Assembly: GCA_029879905.1 (NCBI GenBank)
Contig: JAOUPN010000009.1
Span: 1-32,912 of the forward strand
Direction: 5' to 3'
From: Nitrospira sp.
GTDB lineage: Bacteria; Nitrospirota; Nitrospiria; Nitrospirales; Nitrospiraceae
DNA: 32,912 nucleotides
In this document: one piece after another, positions 20,915-29,548 of the stretch
How the letters are laid out: every line of letters begins with the position of its first letter
Position numbering within the stretch: position 1 is the first letter of the stretch
Position numbers and translations under genes: made by a program
The notes under the pieces: generated by a model
The model's database searches: none
Told to the model about the DNA's origin: nothing
Seen by the model: only the letters and a program-made list of their open reading frames with translations

Positions 20915-21093
20915 AACGGCGAGACTTAGAGCGCAAATTGCGGATCACCAGCTGCTATTTGAAACGGGAAGGTGCGTCCTACTCTCCTCTTTTTGGATCA
21001 ATCCGAACCGGGGTTGTGGAAGCGGTCCCGCGGCATACCGAGATCAGAGACCCATTAGCGAAGAAAATCTTAAAGAATTTGAATGCGGAGTGA
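20911..21093 (+). pseudogene. hicA: HicA-family toxin, probably inactivated
   Basis: MKRRDLERKLRITSCYLKREGASYSPLFGSIRTGVVEAVPRHTEIRDPLAKKILKNLNAE: HicA/YcfA-like, GTG start overlapping hicB stop by 4 bp. The expected GGSH...W-I-N-P segment is disturbed: Tyr at the catalytic His position and a locally shifted reading frame (TTT-TGG-ATC-AAT-CCG is present in an adjacent frame). Confidence 0.8.
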
Positions 21094-21281
21094 ACGGCTG
21101 CATAACTCGTTCATAGAATATTGCAAAAGTCAGGGACGTAGGTGTCGTCAGAAGTTTCACGCTGACCCTAATTTCTGACTTTGGATTTTTCTTTCTCAAT
21201 CCTGAAAGGATTAGCACGGGCTGTATCCAGCTATCAAGGCAGTAGGTATCGTAGACGCACTCTGATGCTGTAGACTTCGCC

Positions 21282-22097
21282 ATGGATCGAATTCTAGCGA
21301 AACAATTATACTGGGGTTATTACGCCACACGTATCTATCTGCCTCTCTCTGGACTCTCGCGCCATTGGCGGAGGTTTCTTAGGCATATCAAGGGCAAGCC
21401 AGATCGGTTTCTTCAGCATACTCAACTACCCGAAATTTCGTGGAAAGACTGCACTACACGACGCTCTATTAAGATTTGGGAGCATGAGAAGGAAAATGGG
21501 AATGTACGGATCAGTGAACTTGGCATTCTGTCTGCACTCGCTGCTGACTGTAGAGACAATACTAACCTGTTTGAGATCGGGACGTTTGATGGTCGAACGA
21601 CACTGAATCTCGCGCTGAATGCACCAGCACAATGCACGATATATACGCTCGACTTACTTCCCGACCGTGAGACCGTGTTTTCTCTCGCAAAAGGTGAGGA
21701 GCACATGGTCGACAAGCCGAAATCAGGATCGCGATACGAAAGACACCGAGTGACTTATCCTGCCGTCGTTGGAAAGATTCATCAATTGTTTGGCGACTCA
21801 GCGGCATTTGATTACACGCCGTATAAAAACTCTTGTTCGCTGGTCTTTGTGGACGGCTCTCACAGTTATGACTATGTGATGTCTGACACCCGAGCTGCCA
21901 TGGAAATGACAAGTGTGGGCGGGGTAGTGATCTGGCACGATTACGGGGTCTGGGAAGATGTCACGAGAGCGCTTGATGTGCTGGAGCAGCGAGAAGGCTA
22001 TGGACTTCGTAGTATCAGTGGTACTAGCCTTGTTTACTGGAAAAAGCCTAAAGAGCTAACCGGGGTGCTCGACCACATACCTGACACGCACCGCTGA
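21282..22097 (+). CDS. Class I SAM-dependent methyltransferase (Methyltransf_24-like)
   Basis: NLFEIGTFDGRTTLNLA (motif I), CTIYTLDLLPD, LVFVDGSHSYDYVMSDTRAA, GGVVIWHDYG. Confidence 0.8.
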   Translation: MDRILAKQLYWGYYATRIYLPLSGLSRHWRRFLRHIKGKPDRFLQHTQLPEISWKDCTTRRSIKIWEHEKENGNVRISELGILSALAADCRDNTNLFEIGTFDGRTTLNLALNAPAQCTIYTLDLLPDRETVFSLAKGEEHMVDKPKSGSRYERHRVTYPAVVGKIHQLFGDSAAFDYTPYKNSCSLVFVDGSHSYDYVMSDTRAAMEMTSVGGVVIWHDYGVWEDVTRALDVLEQREGYGLRSISGTSLVYWKKPKELTGVLDHIPDTHR

Positions 22098-22609
22098 GGA
22101 GGGGATGAAGAAGTTCTGATTTTCTTGATGCATAAATCGAACAGTAGCCCGCAGGAATTCAGAACGTCCTGCTTTCTGTGCCCCGGACAGGCAGGCGGGG
22201 GAGCCGCGAATGAGCTTGGTTTGCTGTTGACGCTTCTGCTGACGTCGGTGGAGGTCGTTCTGTTTGAGTGCATTGCACCGTACCTTCCTGTTGCTGACTT
22301 CTGAGTAATTGATGCTATCGATTCAAACGAAGTCCTCCTTGTCGCACTAGGCCTTGCTGAAGAACGTGACGGGATTTAGTCGAATGATCGCGCGTTCGAG
22401 AACTTCGCGGGTATTCAGTTCTAGGCCGTGACCAGCCTCAAGATCCATTTGCGCTTGTAAGCAGCAACCTGCGTTCGAATGAGGAAGCCAGTGTGCCACG
22501 GGTTGCTACTTGCTCTTCGGGGTCTCGGCTTATTTCAGCAGTTAGATGCACCTCCTTGCTGGGCTCATGGTCGTCTTCCGGCGCTTCACAGCACATGTCA
22601 ACAGGCAAA

Positions 22610-22638
22610 TTGACGCGTATTGAAGGGAGTGTTAAAAT
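22610..22638 (+). promoter_or_regulatory. Sigma70-like promoter upstream of hpnH
   Basis: TTGACG - 17 nt - TAAAAT, about 80 nt upstream of the hpnH ATG. Confidence 0.6.
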
Positions 22639-22715
22639 CCGACGATTTGTGGGTTTCCGTGCAGAGCGGTTGACCTCCCTTGTTTCTTTTACGGACTGAT
22701 CGGAAGGAGTGCGGA

Positions 22716-23732
22716 ATGGCCGTCCCCGTATCTCAGATGTATAGTGTCGCCAGCTATGTTCTCTCGAATAAGCTCAGAGGCGTTAAGCGGTATCCGTTGG
22801 TCCTGATGCTTGAACCGCTGTTCCGTTGTAATCTGGCTTGTGCTGGCTGTGGAAAAATTCAATATCCTGACCACATTCTTGATAAGCGGTTGACGCCGGA
22901 GCAATGCTGGGACGCAGCGGAGGAATGTGGTGCGCCGATCGTGGCCATCCCCGGCGGTGAGCCGCTGATCCATCCGGAAATCGGACGGATCGTTGAGGGG
23001 TTGGTGGCGCAGAAGCGGTATCTCTATGTCTGTACCAACGCGATTTTGATGGAGCGTAAACTCAAGGAGTTTACCCCGTCGCAGTACTTGACCTTTAGTG
23101 TGCATATGGACGGGCTGAAGAACGAACACGATTTGGCCGTGTGTCGAGACGGGGTGTACGAGGTCGCAGTGAGGGCGATCAAGGAGGCCTTGAAGTTGGG
23201 GCATCGTGTGACGACGAATACGACGCTCTTTGACGATGCGAATCCGGATCGGGTGCGGAAGTTTTTCGATGAGATGATGGCTCTCGGTGTCGAAGGTATG
23301 ATGATTTCGCCGGGCTATAGCTATCACAAAGCTCCTGACCAGCAACATTTTTTGAAGAAGTCTCGGACGAAAGAACTGTTTTCCAGGATACTCAGTAATC
23401 CAAAGGGGTCGTGGAAGTTCAATCAGTCCCCGTTGTTTTTGGATTTCTTAATGGGAAAGAGGGAATATCAGTGCACGCCATGGGGAAACCCGACCTATAA
23501 TGTCTTCGGCTGGCAGCGACCGTGTTATCTCCTGCAGGAAGGATATGCAAAAACCTTCCGCGAATTGCTGGATACCACCGAGTGGCAGGACTATGGAACA
23601 AGTAAGAATGAGAAATGTGCCGAATGTATGGTGCATTGTGGGTATGAAGCTTCGGCGGTAAGCGATACGTTCGGTACGGTGTCAGGCTTTGCACGCACGG
23701 CGAAGTTGACCATGCTGCCGACTTCCCGGTAG
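22716..23732 (+). CDS. hpnH: Adenosyl-hopene transferase HpnH (radical SAM)
   Basis: MAVPVSQMYSVASYVLSNKLRGVKRYPLVLMLEPLFRCNLACAGCGKIQYP with CxxxCxxC-type cluster motif, IPGGEPLIHPEI, C-terminal SPASM-like CxxCMVHCGYEAS. The ATG at 22716 has GGAAGGAG upstream. Confidence 0.93.
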   Translation: MAVPVSQMYSVASYVLSNKLRGVKRYPLVLMLEPLFRCNLACAGCGKIQYPDHILDKRLTPEQCWDAAEECGAPIVAIPGGEPLIHPEIGRIVEGLVAQKRYLYVCTNAILMERKLKEFTPSQYLTFSVHMDGLKNEHDLAVCRDGVYEVAVRAIKEALKLGHRVTTNTTLFDDANPDRVRKFFDEMMALGVEGMMISPGYSYHKAPDQQHFLKKSRTKELFSRILSNPKGSWKFNQSPLFLDFLMGKREYQCTPWGNPTYNVFGWQRPCYLLQEGYAKTFRELLDTTEWQDYGTSKNEKCAECMVHCGYEASAVSDTFGTVSGFARTAKLTMLPTSR

Positions 23733-23822
23733 TCACCTCATGCGCTATTTGTGGACTTTGGGGTGGGTGTAATTTCTATGGCGGTCTCATGTGCGGAGAC
23801 CGTGTGAAAGACGTTCACGATT

Positions 23823-24215
23823 ATGACGGACTCAACGGCTCAAGGTGCTGATCATACGGACTCACTCGAGGGACGGGTATTTAGACCGGCGTCTTCCGCT
23901 GAGCTGGAGGAAGCCGTCGACTTGGCCTTTGATTACCGAGGTGATGTGACCTTGGGGCTTGCCTCCGGTGAAGTCCTTGTCGGGTACCTCTTCAACCGGC
24001 ATGTGAAAGGCGAGTGTCCCTCCGTTGAGTTCTTTCCGGAGGACGAATCTGTGTCTCGAACCATTCCCTATTCGACGATAGCATCCATTGCCTTTACGGG
24101 CGAGGATACGGCGAATGGTAAGTCGTGGGAGGCATGGGTGTCCAAAAAAGAATCGGAGCGACGGGCCGAAGCACAGCGGGTAGAGGAGGACGCACGCAGT
24201 CGCGGATTGCTCTAG
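23823..24215 (+). CDS. Conserved hypothetical protein (130 aa, soluble)
   Basis: Intact ORF following hpnH, coding-like composition, no recognisable domain motif. Confidence 0.65.
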   Translation: MTDSTAQGADHTDSLEGRVFRPASSAELEEAVDLAFDYRGDVTLGLASGEVLVGYLFNRHVKGECPSVEFFPEDESVSRTIPYSTIASIAFTGEDTANGKSWEAWVSKKESERRAEAQRVEEDARSRGLL

Positions 24216-24376
24216 TTGTCTATGTGCATACATGCATTTCTTGCAATCGGTGGGTGGCCGGAATCTCTCTCGCCGTATGTGTTTGCCTATCGGTGCTCTT
24301 GCCTCTGAATGGGCCTGTCTCTTTCTCAATATCTCGCAAATTCAGTTCTCAGTATCATTGACAAAAACGGGGGGTT

Positions 24377-25003
24377 ATGCTACAAAACCCCGCCCAAAAT
24401 AAGGCGCTCGCCGTAGTGGGCGTGATGTTTGGGAGAATGTTCGAGTCTCTGGCGACCGGCAAGAATGTGGCTCAGTTTACAACGAGACAGATAGGTAGAA
24501 TCTGGCTGGCCACGAGTGCGTGCTGTGCGCTTTTGGGTGGTGTGCTTCCTTCGGAGGTGACGGCCACACATGAAGCCGATCACCGGTTTGCGGTTGAAGG
24601 GTACGTCTGTGGGGCTGACGGGAAGGCCGTCGCCAATGTCGATGTTCTCGTAAAAGATACGAAGATTCCGTCCGGACAGGTTGTTAGGACCGACAATTAC
24701 GGATATTACAAAGCGACGTTTCATCTCCATAATGAGAACCTCGGCGATCCGATTTTAGTGGAGGCCGAGGGGGAGCAGCAGCACCGTAAGGTCGAGTTTG
24801 ATCCAAAAGATCTTGAGTCAGAGCGGAAAATACGAGTGAGCTTTGGCACAGGTTGCGAAGCGGATGATCCTCCTCTGTGGCTTTGGGTCGGCATCGGGGT
24901 CGTAGTTGCGGGGGCCGGGGGGGTTGTCGGGATGAAGGTCATCCGTTCACAGCAAAAGCGTGAACGGGCAAAGGGAAAATCGCAGGGGAAAAGGAAGTCG
25001 TAA
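24377..25003 (+). CDS. Hypothetical secreted protein with carboxypeptidase-regulatory/Ig-like fold, C-terminal TM and basic tail
   Basis: VEGYVCGADGKAVANVDVLVKDTKIPSGQVVRTDNYGYYKATFHLHNENLGDPILVEAEG resembles a CarboxypepD_reg-like domain; LWLWVGIGVVVAGAGGVVGMKVI TM; KRERAKGKSQGKRKS tail. Start uncertain. Confidence 0.65.
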   Translation: MLQNPAQNKALAVVGVMFGRMFESLATGKNVAQFTTRQIGRIWLATSACCALLGGVLPSEVTATHEADHRFAVEGYVCGADGKAVANVDVLVKDTKIPSGQVVRTDNYGYYKATFHLHNENLGDPILVEAEGEQQHRKVEFDPKDLESERKIRVSFGTGCEADDPPLWLWVGIGVVVAGAGGVVGMKVIRSQQKRERAKGKSQGKRKS

Positions 25004-25103
25004 TCACCGATGACGATCTTTGAAGTCGAGGTGCTCCTCGTGAGATCAGTCAAAGTGTGGGCGGGGTCCCGTGCGCAGGCCAATTGAGGGTATCGTAATT
25101 GGG

Positions 25104-25153
25104 AACGCTTTTACAGGGATGGCGTCATCCACGTAGAAGCGTTTTTTATTTTT
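25104..25153 (+). terminator. Rho-independent terminator
   Basis: AACGCTTTTACAGGGATGGCGTCATCCACGTAGAAGCGTT followed by a T-rich tract; outer stem AACGCTTTTAC/GTAGAAGCGTT, inner stem GGATG-GCGT-CATCC. Confidence 0.75.
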
Positions 25154-25216
25154 GGTGTGGCATGCGCCTGTGCGCCCATAATGCCTGAAACGTTAATCGA
25201 AGGGGCGTGAGAGCCT

Positions 25217-25741
25217 GTGAGATTCGAGTGGATGTCGGTTCGATCGATCGGCGTGACGGTTATCGGTCTTGTGTTGGGGAGCGGATGGTTGGCCGGCTGT
25301 GAGGGGCAGAATGAAGGGCCGATCGTGCCTCCGCCTCCAGCTCCTGCAGAATATGTCGATAAACATATGCCGGTAAAGTGGTGGGGGGATGTCGAGAAGC
25401 TGGAGGAGGGGCGCAAGCTCTATGACGGCGAGGCAAATCCCGATGTCAATTGCGCCAAGTGTCATGGGAAGGACGGGAAACCTGTAAAGGCGGGGGCGAC
25501 GGATTTCCGAAACCGCGAGCGCATGGAATTGTATTCCGACTCCGTCTGGTTCTGGCGTATTGCCGAAGGTGTGCCGAATACGAGAATGAAGGGCTGGAAG
25601 AGTAAGTTGTCAGAGGAAGATATCTGGAGGCTGGTGCTGTTTGAGCGCAGCTTTGCATTGAAGGGGAAAGCCTGGGATGCGGGGCAGAGGCAATGGGTTG
25701 CGATGGATGCTGTCGCTGTGACGGCGGGAGACGGCCGCTAG
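25217..25741 (+). CDS. Monoheme c-type cytochrome, putative lipoprotein
   Basis: Signal with GSGWLAGCEG lipobox-like Cys; heme motif CAKCH; GRKLYDGEANPDVNCAKCHGKDGKP. Confidence 0.85.
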   Translation: MRFEWMSVRSIGVTVIGLVLGSGWLAGCEGQNEGPIVPPPPAPAEYVDKHMPVKWWGDVEKLEEGRKLYDGEANPDVNCAKCHGKDGKPVKAGATDFRNRERMELYSDSVWFWRIAEGVPNTRMKGWKSKLSEEDIWRLVLFERSFALKGKAWDAGQRQWVAMDAVAVTAGDGR

Positions 25742-26015
25742 GCGTGGGGTTAACCGGATGGAGCGGGTTGCCGGGTGTTCCATCGGAAACCATGACGGAT
25801 TGCATGGGCATCCCAGTGTCGGGTGAGAGAGAAAATTCAGGGTTTACCTGGTAGCCAGGTGACCGATGATATGTGGTATTGTTCGGCACACGTTTGGGGA
25901 AGTGTTGTGCGTCGAATATTGTGAGGGGTAGAGATCGATCTCGCAAGAGTTCACTTCGGCAAGAGTCAATGGTGAGTCTTGGTTGAATCTTGGAAGAGTG
26001 GGGCGTTGAGGGACT

Positions 26016-27728
26016 ATGAATATACCGCCACGTAATCTTATAGGGGTGATGGCGTTTCTCGCACTGTGTGTGGCGGGCGTCTCCAGCGTCTATGCGCAGG
26101 CGCCCGGATCGCCTGCGGTGCAGTTTCCGTATACGGGCAACCGGACGGCGGTCTGGATTGTTGCTCAGCTGCACACATTATTGGGGGCGTTCATACTCGG
26201 GGCTCCTATTTTCGTCGTGATGGCGGAATGGTTGGGGTTCCGCAAGCAGGATCCACGGTATGATCGTATGGCGAAGGAGGTCACGAAGATCACGGTGATC
26301 CTCTTTAGTATGACCGCGCTGACCGGTGGGTTGTTCATTTTTGTCCTACTGGCCACTTATCCGCAATTTACGACCTGGTTTGTCAATCAGTTCTATATGG
26401 TATTTGCGGTGATTTATCCCCTCCTGTTCATCGTGGGAACCATTGTGTTGTATGCCTATTTCTACACATGGGATGCCTGGAAGGGAGAGAAGAAGGGGCG
26501 GCACATTGCTCTTGGCGTACTGCTCAATTTCCTCTGCATGGCCACAATGTTTGTGGTCAACGGCCCGACATCCTTTATGAACACACCGGTACAGGTCGAA
26601 GGGATCTCGGCTGCGGAGGCGCTTGCCGCGGCAAGTTTGTGGGACAAAATCGCCAACGTCAGTTGGATGCCGCTCAATCTCCATCGGATCGACGGGAACG
26701 TGGCCTTCGGCGGGTTTGTCGTGGGCCTGATTGCCGCCTACATGTATATGGGGGCAAAAAACTCCGAGGAGCGTGCGTATTACGATTGGATGGGGTTTGT
26801 CGGTAACTTGATTGCCGTGGGCGCGATGCTCCTTCAACCGTTTACCGGACTGTTGTTGGCCTATGAAATGTGCGACTACGACTTTTCGTTTTGCCCCTAC
26901 ATGATGGCTGATCAGCTCTCGATGTTTTTCGAGATGCAGGGTGCGGTCATCGGGGTGATGTTCTTGGGATGCAACTATTATGTCTGGCTCAATCTGCGTC
27001 GCATCGAAGGGATTGAGAACGTCAGGATGACCATATTGGCTCCGATCGTGATGGTGTTGTCTCCGGTGGTCATGGTCGCCGTGTTTACGGAGTACTGGAT
27101 CCCTGAGCCGATGTCTCTGGCCTTCCTTGTGCCGTTTGTGTTGAGCCCCTTTATCTTTGGGCGATTTATTCCCCTGACGGTTTCCGTGGAAACCATCATG
27201 AAGGTCACCTTCTTGATGGTCGTGGTGAGTACCGCAATCTGGGTTATTCCAAACGGCTTTGCAGCCACGGAAGGCAGATTGACGGAAGAGTTGCAATTGC
27301 CCGAAGCGTGGGAAATTCTCGGAAAGATGCCGACCAAACTTGGGGCAATTTTCTCATTGGTGTTTGTGACCGTGGTGAATTACGTCCTCTACGGGAGGGT
27401 CATACGCCAAGGGACGATTGTTTGGGGGAAGATCGACGGGGTGTCGCAATTTCTCCTCATTTTCCTGGCCTTCACCTCTATCTGGGCTATGGGGTTGATG
27501 GGCGCCGTTCGGTCGTTGTTGCGCAAGTTTTTCCATAGCTATAACTTGATTCCGGATTTTACGGCCGAATCATTCACGCCGACGCTCTCGTCCTCAGCGT
27601 GGTTGATTACCGGAATCGCACTGGTCTTTTTCGTGATTGTCAGCGCGGCGATTTTTATTGCCCTCCGGTCCGTGGTATTGAAAGAACGCGAGCCGGAAGG
27701 AGTGCCTGTCCACGCCGGAAACAAGTAA
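26016..27728 (+). CDS. Cytochrome bd-like oxidase subunit I homologue (paralogue A)
   Basis: Multi-TM 570 aa; NRTAVWIVAQLHTLLGAFILGAPIFVVMAEWLG (N-terminal heme-ligand-type His), NLHRIDGNVAFGGFVVGLIAAY (second His). No GRQPW quinol-loop motif seen. Confidence 0.8.
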   Translation: MNIPPRNLIGVMAFLALCVAGVSSVYAQAPGSPAVQFPYTGNRTAVWIVAQLHTLLGAFILGAPIFVVMAEWLGFRKQDPRYDRMAKEVTKITVILFSMTALTGGLFIFVLLATYPQFTTWFVNQFYMVFAVIYPLLFIVGTIVLYAYFYTWDAWKGEKKGRHIALGVLLNFLCMATMFVVNGPTSFMNTPVQVEGISAAEALAAASLWDKIANVSWMPLNLHRIDGNVAFGGFVVGLIAAYMYMGAKNSEERAYYDWMGFVGNLIAVGAMLLQPFTGLLLAYEMCDYDFSFCPYMMADQLSMFFEMQGAVIGVMFLGCNYYVWLNLRRIEGIENVRMTILAPIVMVLSPVVMVAVFTEYWIPEPMSLAFLVPFVLSPFIFGRFIPLTVSVETIMKVTFLMVVVSTAIWVIPNGFAATEGRLTEELQLPEAWEILGKMPTKLGAIFSLVFVTVVNYVLYGRVIRQGTIVWGKIDGVSQFLLIFLAFTSIWAMGLMGAVRSLLRKFFHSYNLIPDFTAESFTPTLSSSAWLITGIALVFFVIVSAAIFIALRSVVLKEREPEGVPVHAGNK

Positions 27729-27797
27729 GAGTCGGCCCGGTCGGGGTCATTCATTTGTGCGCATCCGGTGCCGTGTCGGCACAACAGAGGAGTTGTT

Positions 27798-28613
27798 ATG
27801 GGGAAAGTGATTGTCAAAGTCCTCATCGGCCTTGTGGCCGCTGCCGGCTTCTGGTTCACATCGATGGCGATGGGATTCCCGCCGGTTTTCCAGACGATGT
27901 TCATCGTGTTCGCCTTGACCGGCACCTTCGTATTTCTCTTGTTGGATGTTCCGCATACCACTCCCCCGAGTGGCGTGGTCGGATTGATTTCCGTCATCGG
28001 GTTTTTTTGCCTCGTCGGTTTGGGCTACGGAGCAGCCGCATCTCTCTGGCCGCAGTTTGAAACCGGAGACGAGCAGGAGAAGATTGCCAAGGTACTTAAC
28101 GGGAAAGAGAATCCGCTTGATCCGTGGAACGCCGAGGAAATTACCAATCGAATTAAAGAACTTGATGAGAAGGGAAAGGCTCTCGCCGAGCGCATGAAAA
28201 ATTTGGGCGGCGATCAATCTGCCGTCGCAGCAGCAGCCGCAGTCGCCAGTGTTGCGCCTGCTACCGGCGGTGGAGGCGAGGGCGGCGGCGGAGATATTAT
28301 GAAGCTCGGCGAGGAGCAATGGCAGCTGCAGGAATGCTACAACTGCCATAAAATTCGGGGTGAGGGGGGCAAGAAGCGCGGTCCAGAACTGGATAATATC
28401 GGATCGCTCCTGACGATGGAGGAGATCAAGCTCAAGATTCTCGACCCCAAGAGCTTTATGGCTGAAGGATTTGAGAAGGAGTGGGAAAAGGGCCGGATGC
28501 CCGACAAGTTTAAGGACGTGATGAGCGACTCGGAAGTCGTCGCCTTGGCCACATGGCTCTCAGAATTCAAGAATACGTCTGTTGCCACTCCGAAGCCGAT
28601 TAAGAAGAAGTGA
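27798..28613 (+). CDS. Membrane-anchored monoheme cytochrome c
   Basis: N-terminal TM segments, Ala/Gly-rich linker (AVAAAAAVASVAPATGGGGEGGGGD), heme motif CYNCH, distal Met region GRMPDKF. The ATG at 27798 is preferred over the ORF-track start. Confidence 0.85.
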   Translation: MGKVIVKVLIGLVAAAGFWFTSMAMGFPPVFQTMFIVFALTGTFVFLLLDVPHTTPPSGVVGLISVIGFFCLVGLGYGAAASLWPQFETGDEQEKIAKVLNGKENPLDPWNAEEITNRIKELDEKGKALAERMKNLGGDQSAVAAAAAVASVAPATGGGGEGGGGDIMKLGEEQWQLQECYNCHKIRGEGGKKRGPELDNIGSLLTMEEIKLKILDPKSFMAEGFEKEWEKGRMPDKFKDVMSDSEVVALATWLSEFKNTSVATPKPIKKK

Positions 28614-29548
28614 TGTTGCAACCGAAGTTGAAATCAAAGGTCCGTTGTACCGATTGCGATATCGGTGAAGTGTCGAAAGTCATCCTTGATCCGCTGTCCC
28701 ATGAGATCAGCCACATTGTGGTGTCCATGAATGGAAGCGGTGAGCGCCAAGTCATGATGGCGATGGTGCAAGAGGTGGCAGTCGATCTCGTCTCCTTGCA
28801 TGTCCCCTCTGCCGAGATTGTCGCGTTGCCTCCCTTCAAGCGCGACGATTATGTCACGACCCATGAGGTGGAAATTTCGCATCTTGAAGACCGTCTCGAC
28901 GTGGTCCCTGGTGAAATCCTTGTCCCCTTCCCCGACCTTGAAAAAGACGTCAAGCGTCGGACGTTCTTCATGAATTTTACCCATGTGATCGGCTTTCTGA
29001 TCGGTCTACCCATCGCCTATCCGATTTTGCGGTTCATCATGAAGCCCATGTATGCTCCGTTTGACAACGGCTGGATTCAGGTGGGGAATGTCTCCAAGAT
29101 CAAGCAAGATGATGTGGGGACACAATTCCAGTATAACAAGAAGGTCAAGGAAGCCTACATGCCGGAGGCTGATGTCGAAAAATCTGTCTGGATCCTCAAG
29201 GCGAGCTCCGAGGTGCTGGAAAAATTTTACGAGGATAAGGATCAAGATTTTCATGACGCGTCGGGAAAAGTTATTTGGACGAACAAAAAGGAATTCCCCT
29301 ATATTGCCTTTTCCGGAAAGTGCCCCCATTTAGGTTGTGCGTTTAAATGGCGCAAGCATAAGACCTTAGGGCAAGTGTTTCTTTGTCCCTGTCATCTGAG
29401 TATTTATGATGCAACGGGGAAAATACTCGATGGGCCGGCGCCCCGCGCGCTTGATGCGTTGCCGATCAGAGTCTCAGCGAGCGGGGAAGTCGAAATTATT
29501 GATATGGAATTTAAGGCCGGCATTAAGAATCAAATCCGGATCATTTAA
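28613..29548 (+). CDS. Rieske [2Fe-2S] protein with N-terminal PRC-barrel-like extension
   Basis: CPHLGC and CPCHLSIYD Rieske ligand motifs, one TM (FTHVIGFLIGLPIAYPILRF), and about 115 aa upstream beginning KVRCTDCDIGEVSKVILDPLSHEISHIVV. Confidence 0.85.
   Translation: MLQPKLKSKVRCTDCDIGEVSKVILDPLSHEISHIVVSMNGSGERQVMMAMVQEVAVDLVSLHVPSAEIVALPPFKRDDYVTTHEVEISHLEDRLDVVPGEILVPFPDLEKDVKRRTFFMNFTHVIGFLIGLPIAYPILRFIMKPMYAPFDNGWIQVGNVSKIKQDDVGTQFQYNKKVKEAYMPEADVEKSVWILKASSEVLEKFYEDKDQDFHDASGKVIWTNKKEFPYIAFSGKCPHLGCAFKWRKHKTLGQVFLCPCHLSIYDATGKILDGPAPRALDALPIRVSASGEVEIIDMEFKAGIKNQIRII

Noticed and set aside
22098-22600. Possible gene remnant between the methyltransferase and hpnH
   Set aside because: Short frames with many stops on both strands; no fragment could be tied to a family.
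26346-27296. 316-aa minus-strand ORF opposite bd-like A
   Set aside because: His/Arg/Gln-rich antisense shadow of a multi-TM coding gene.
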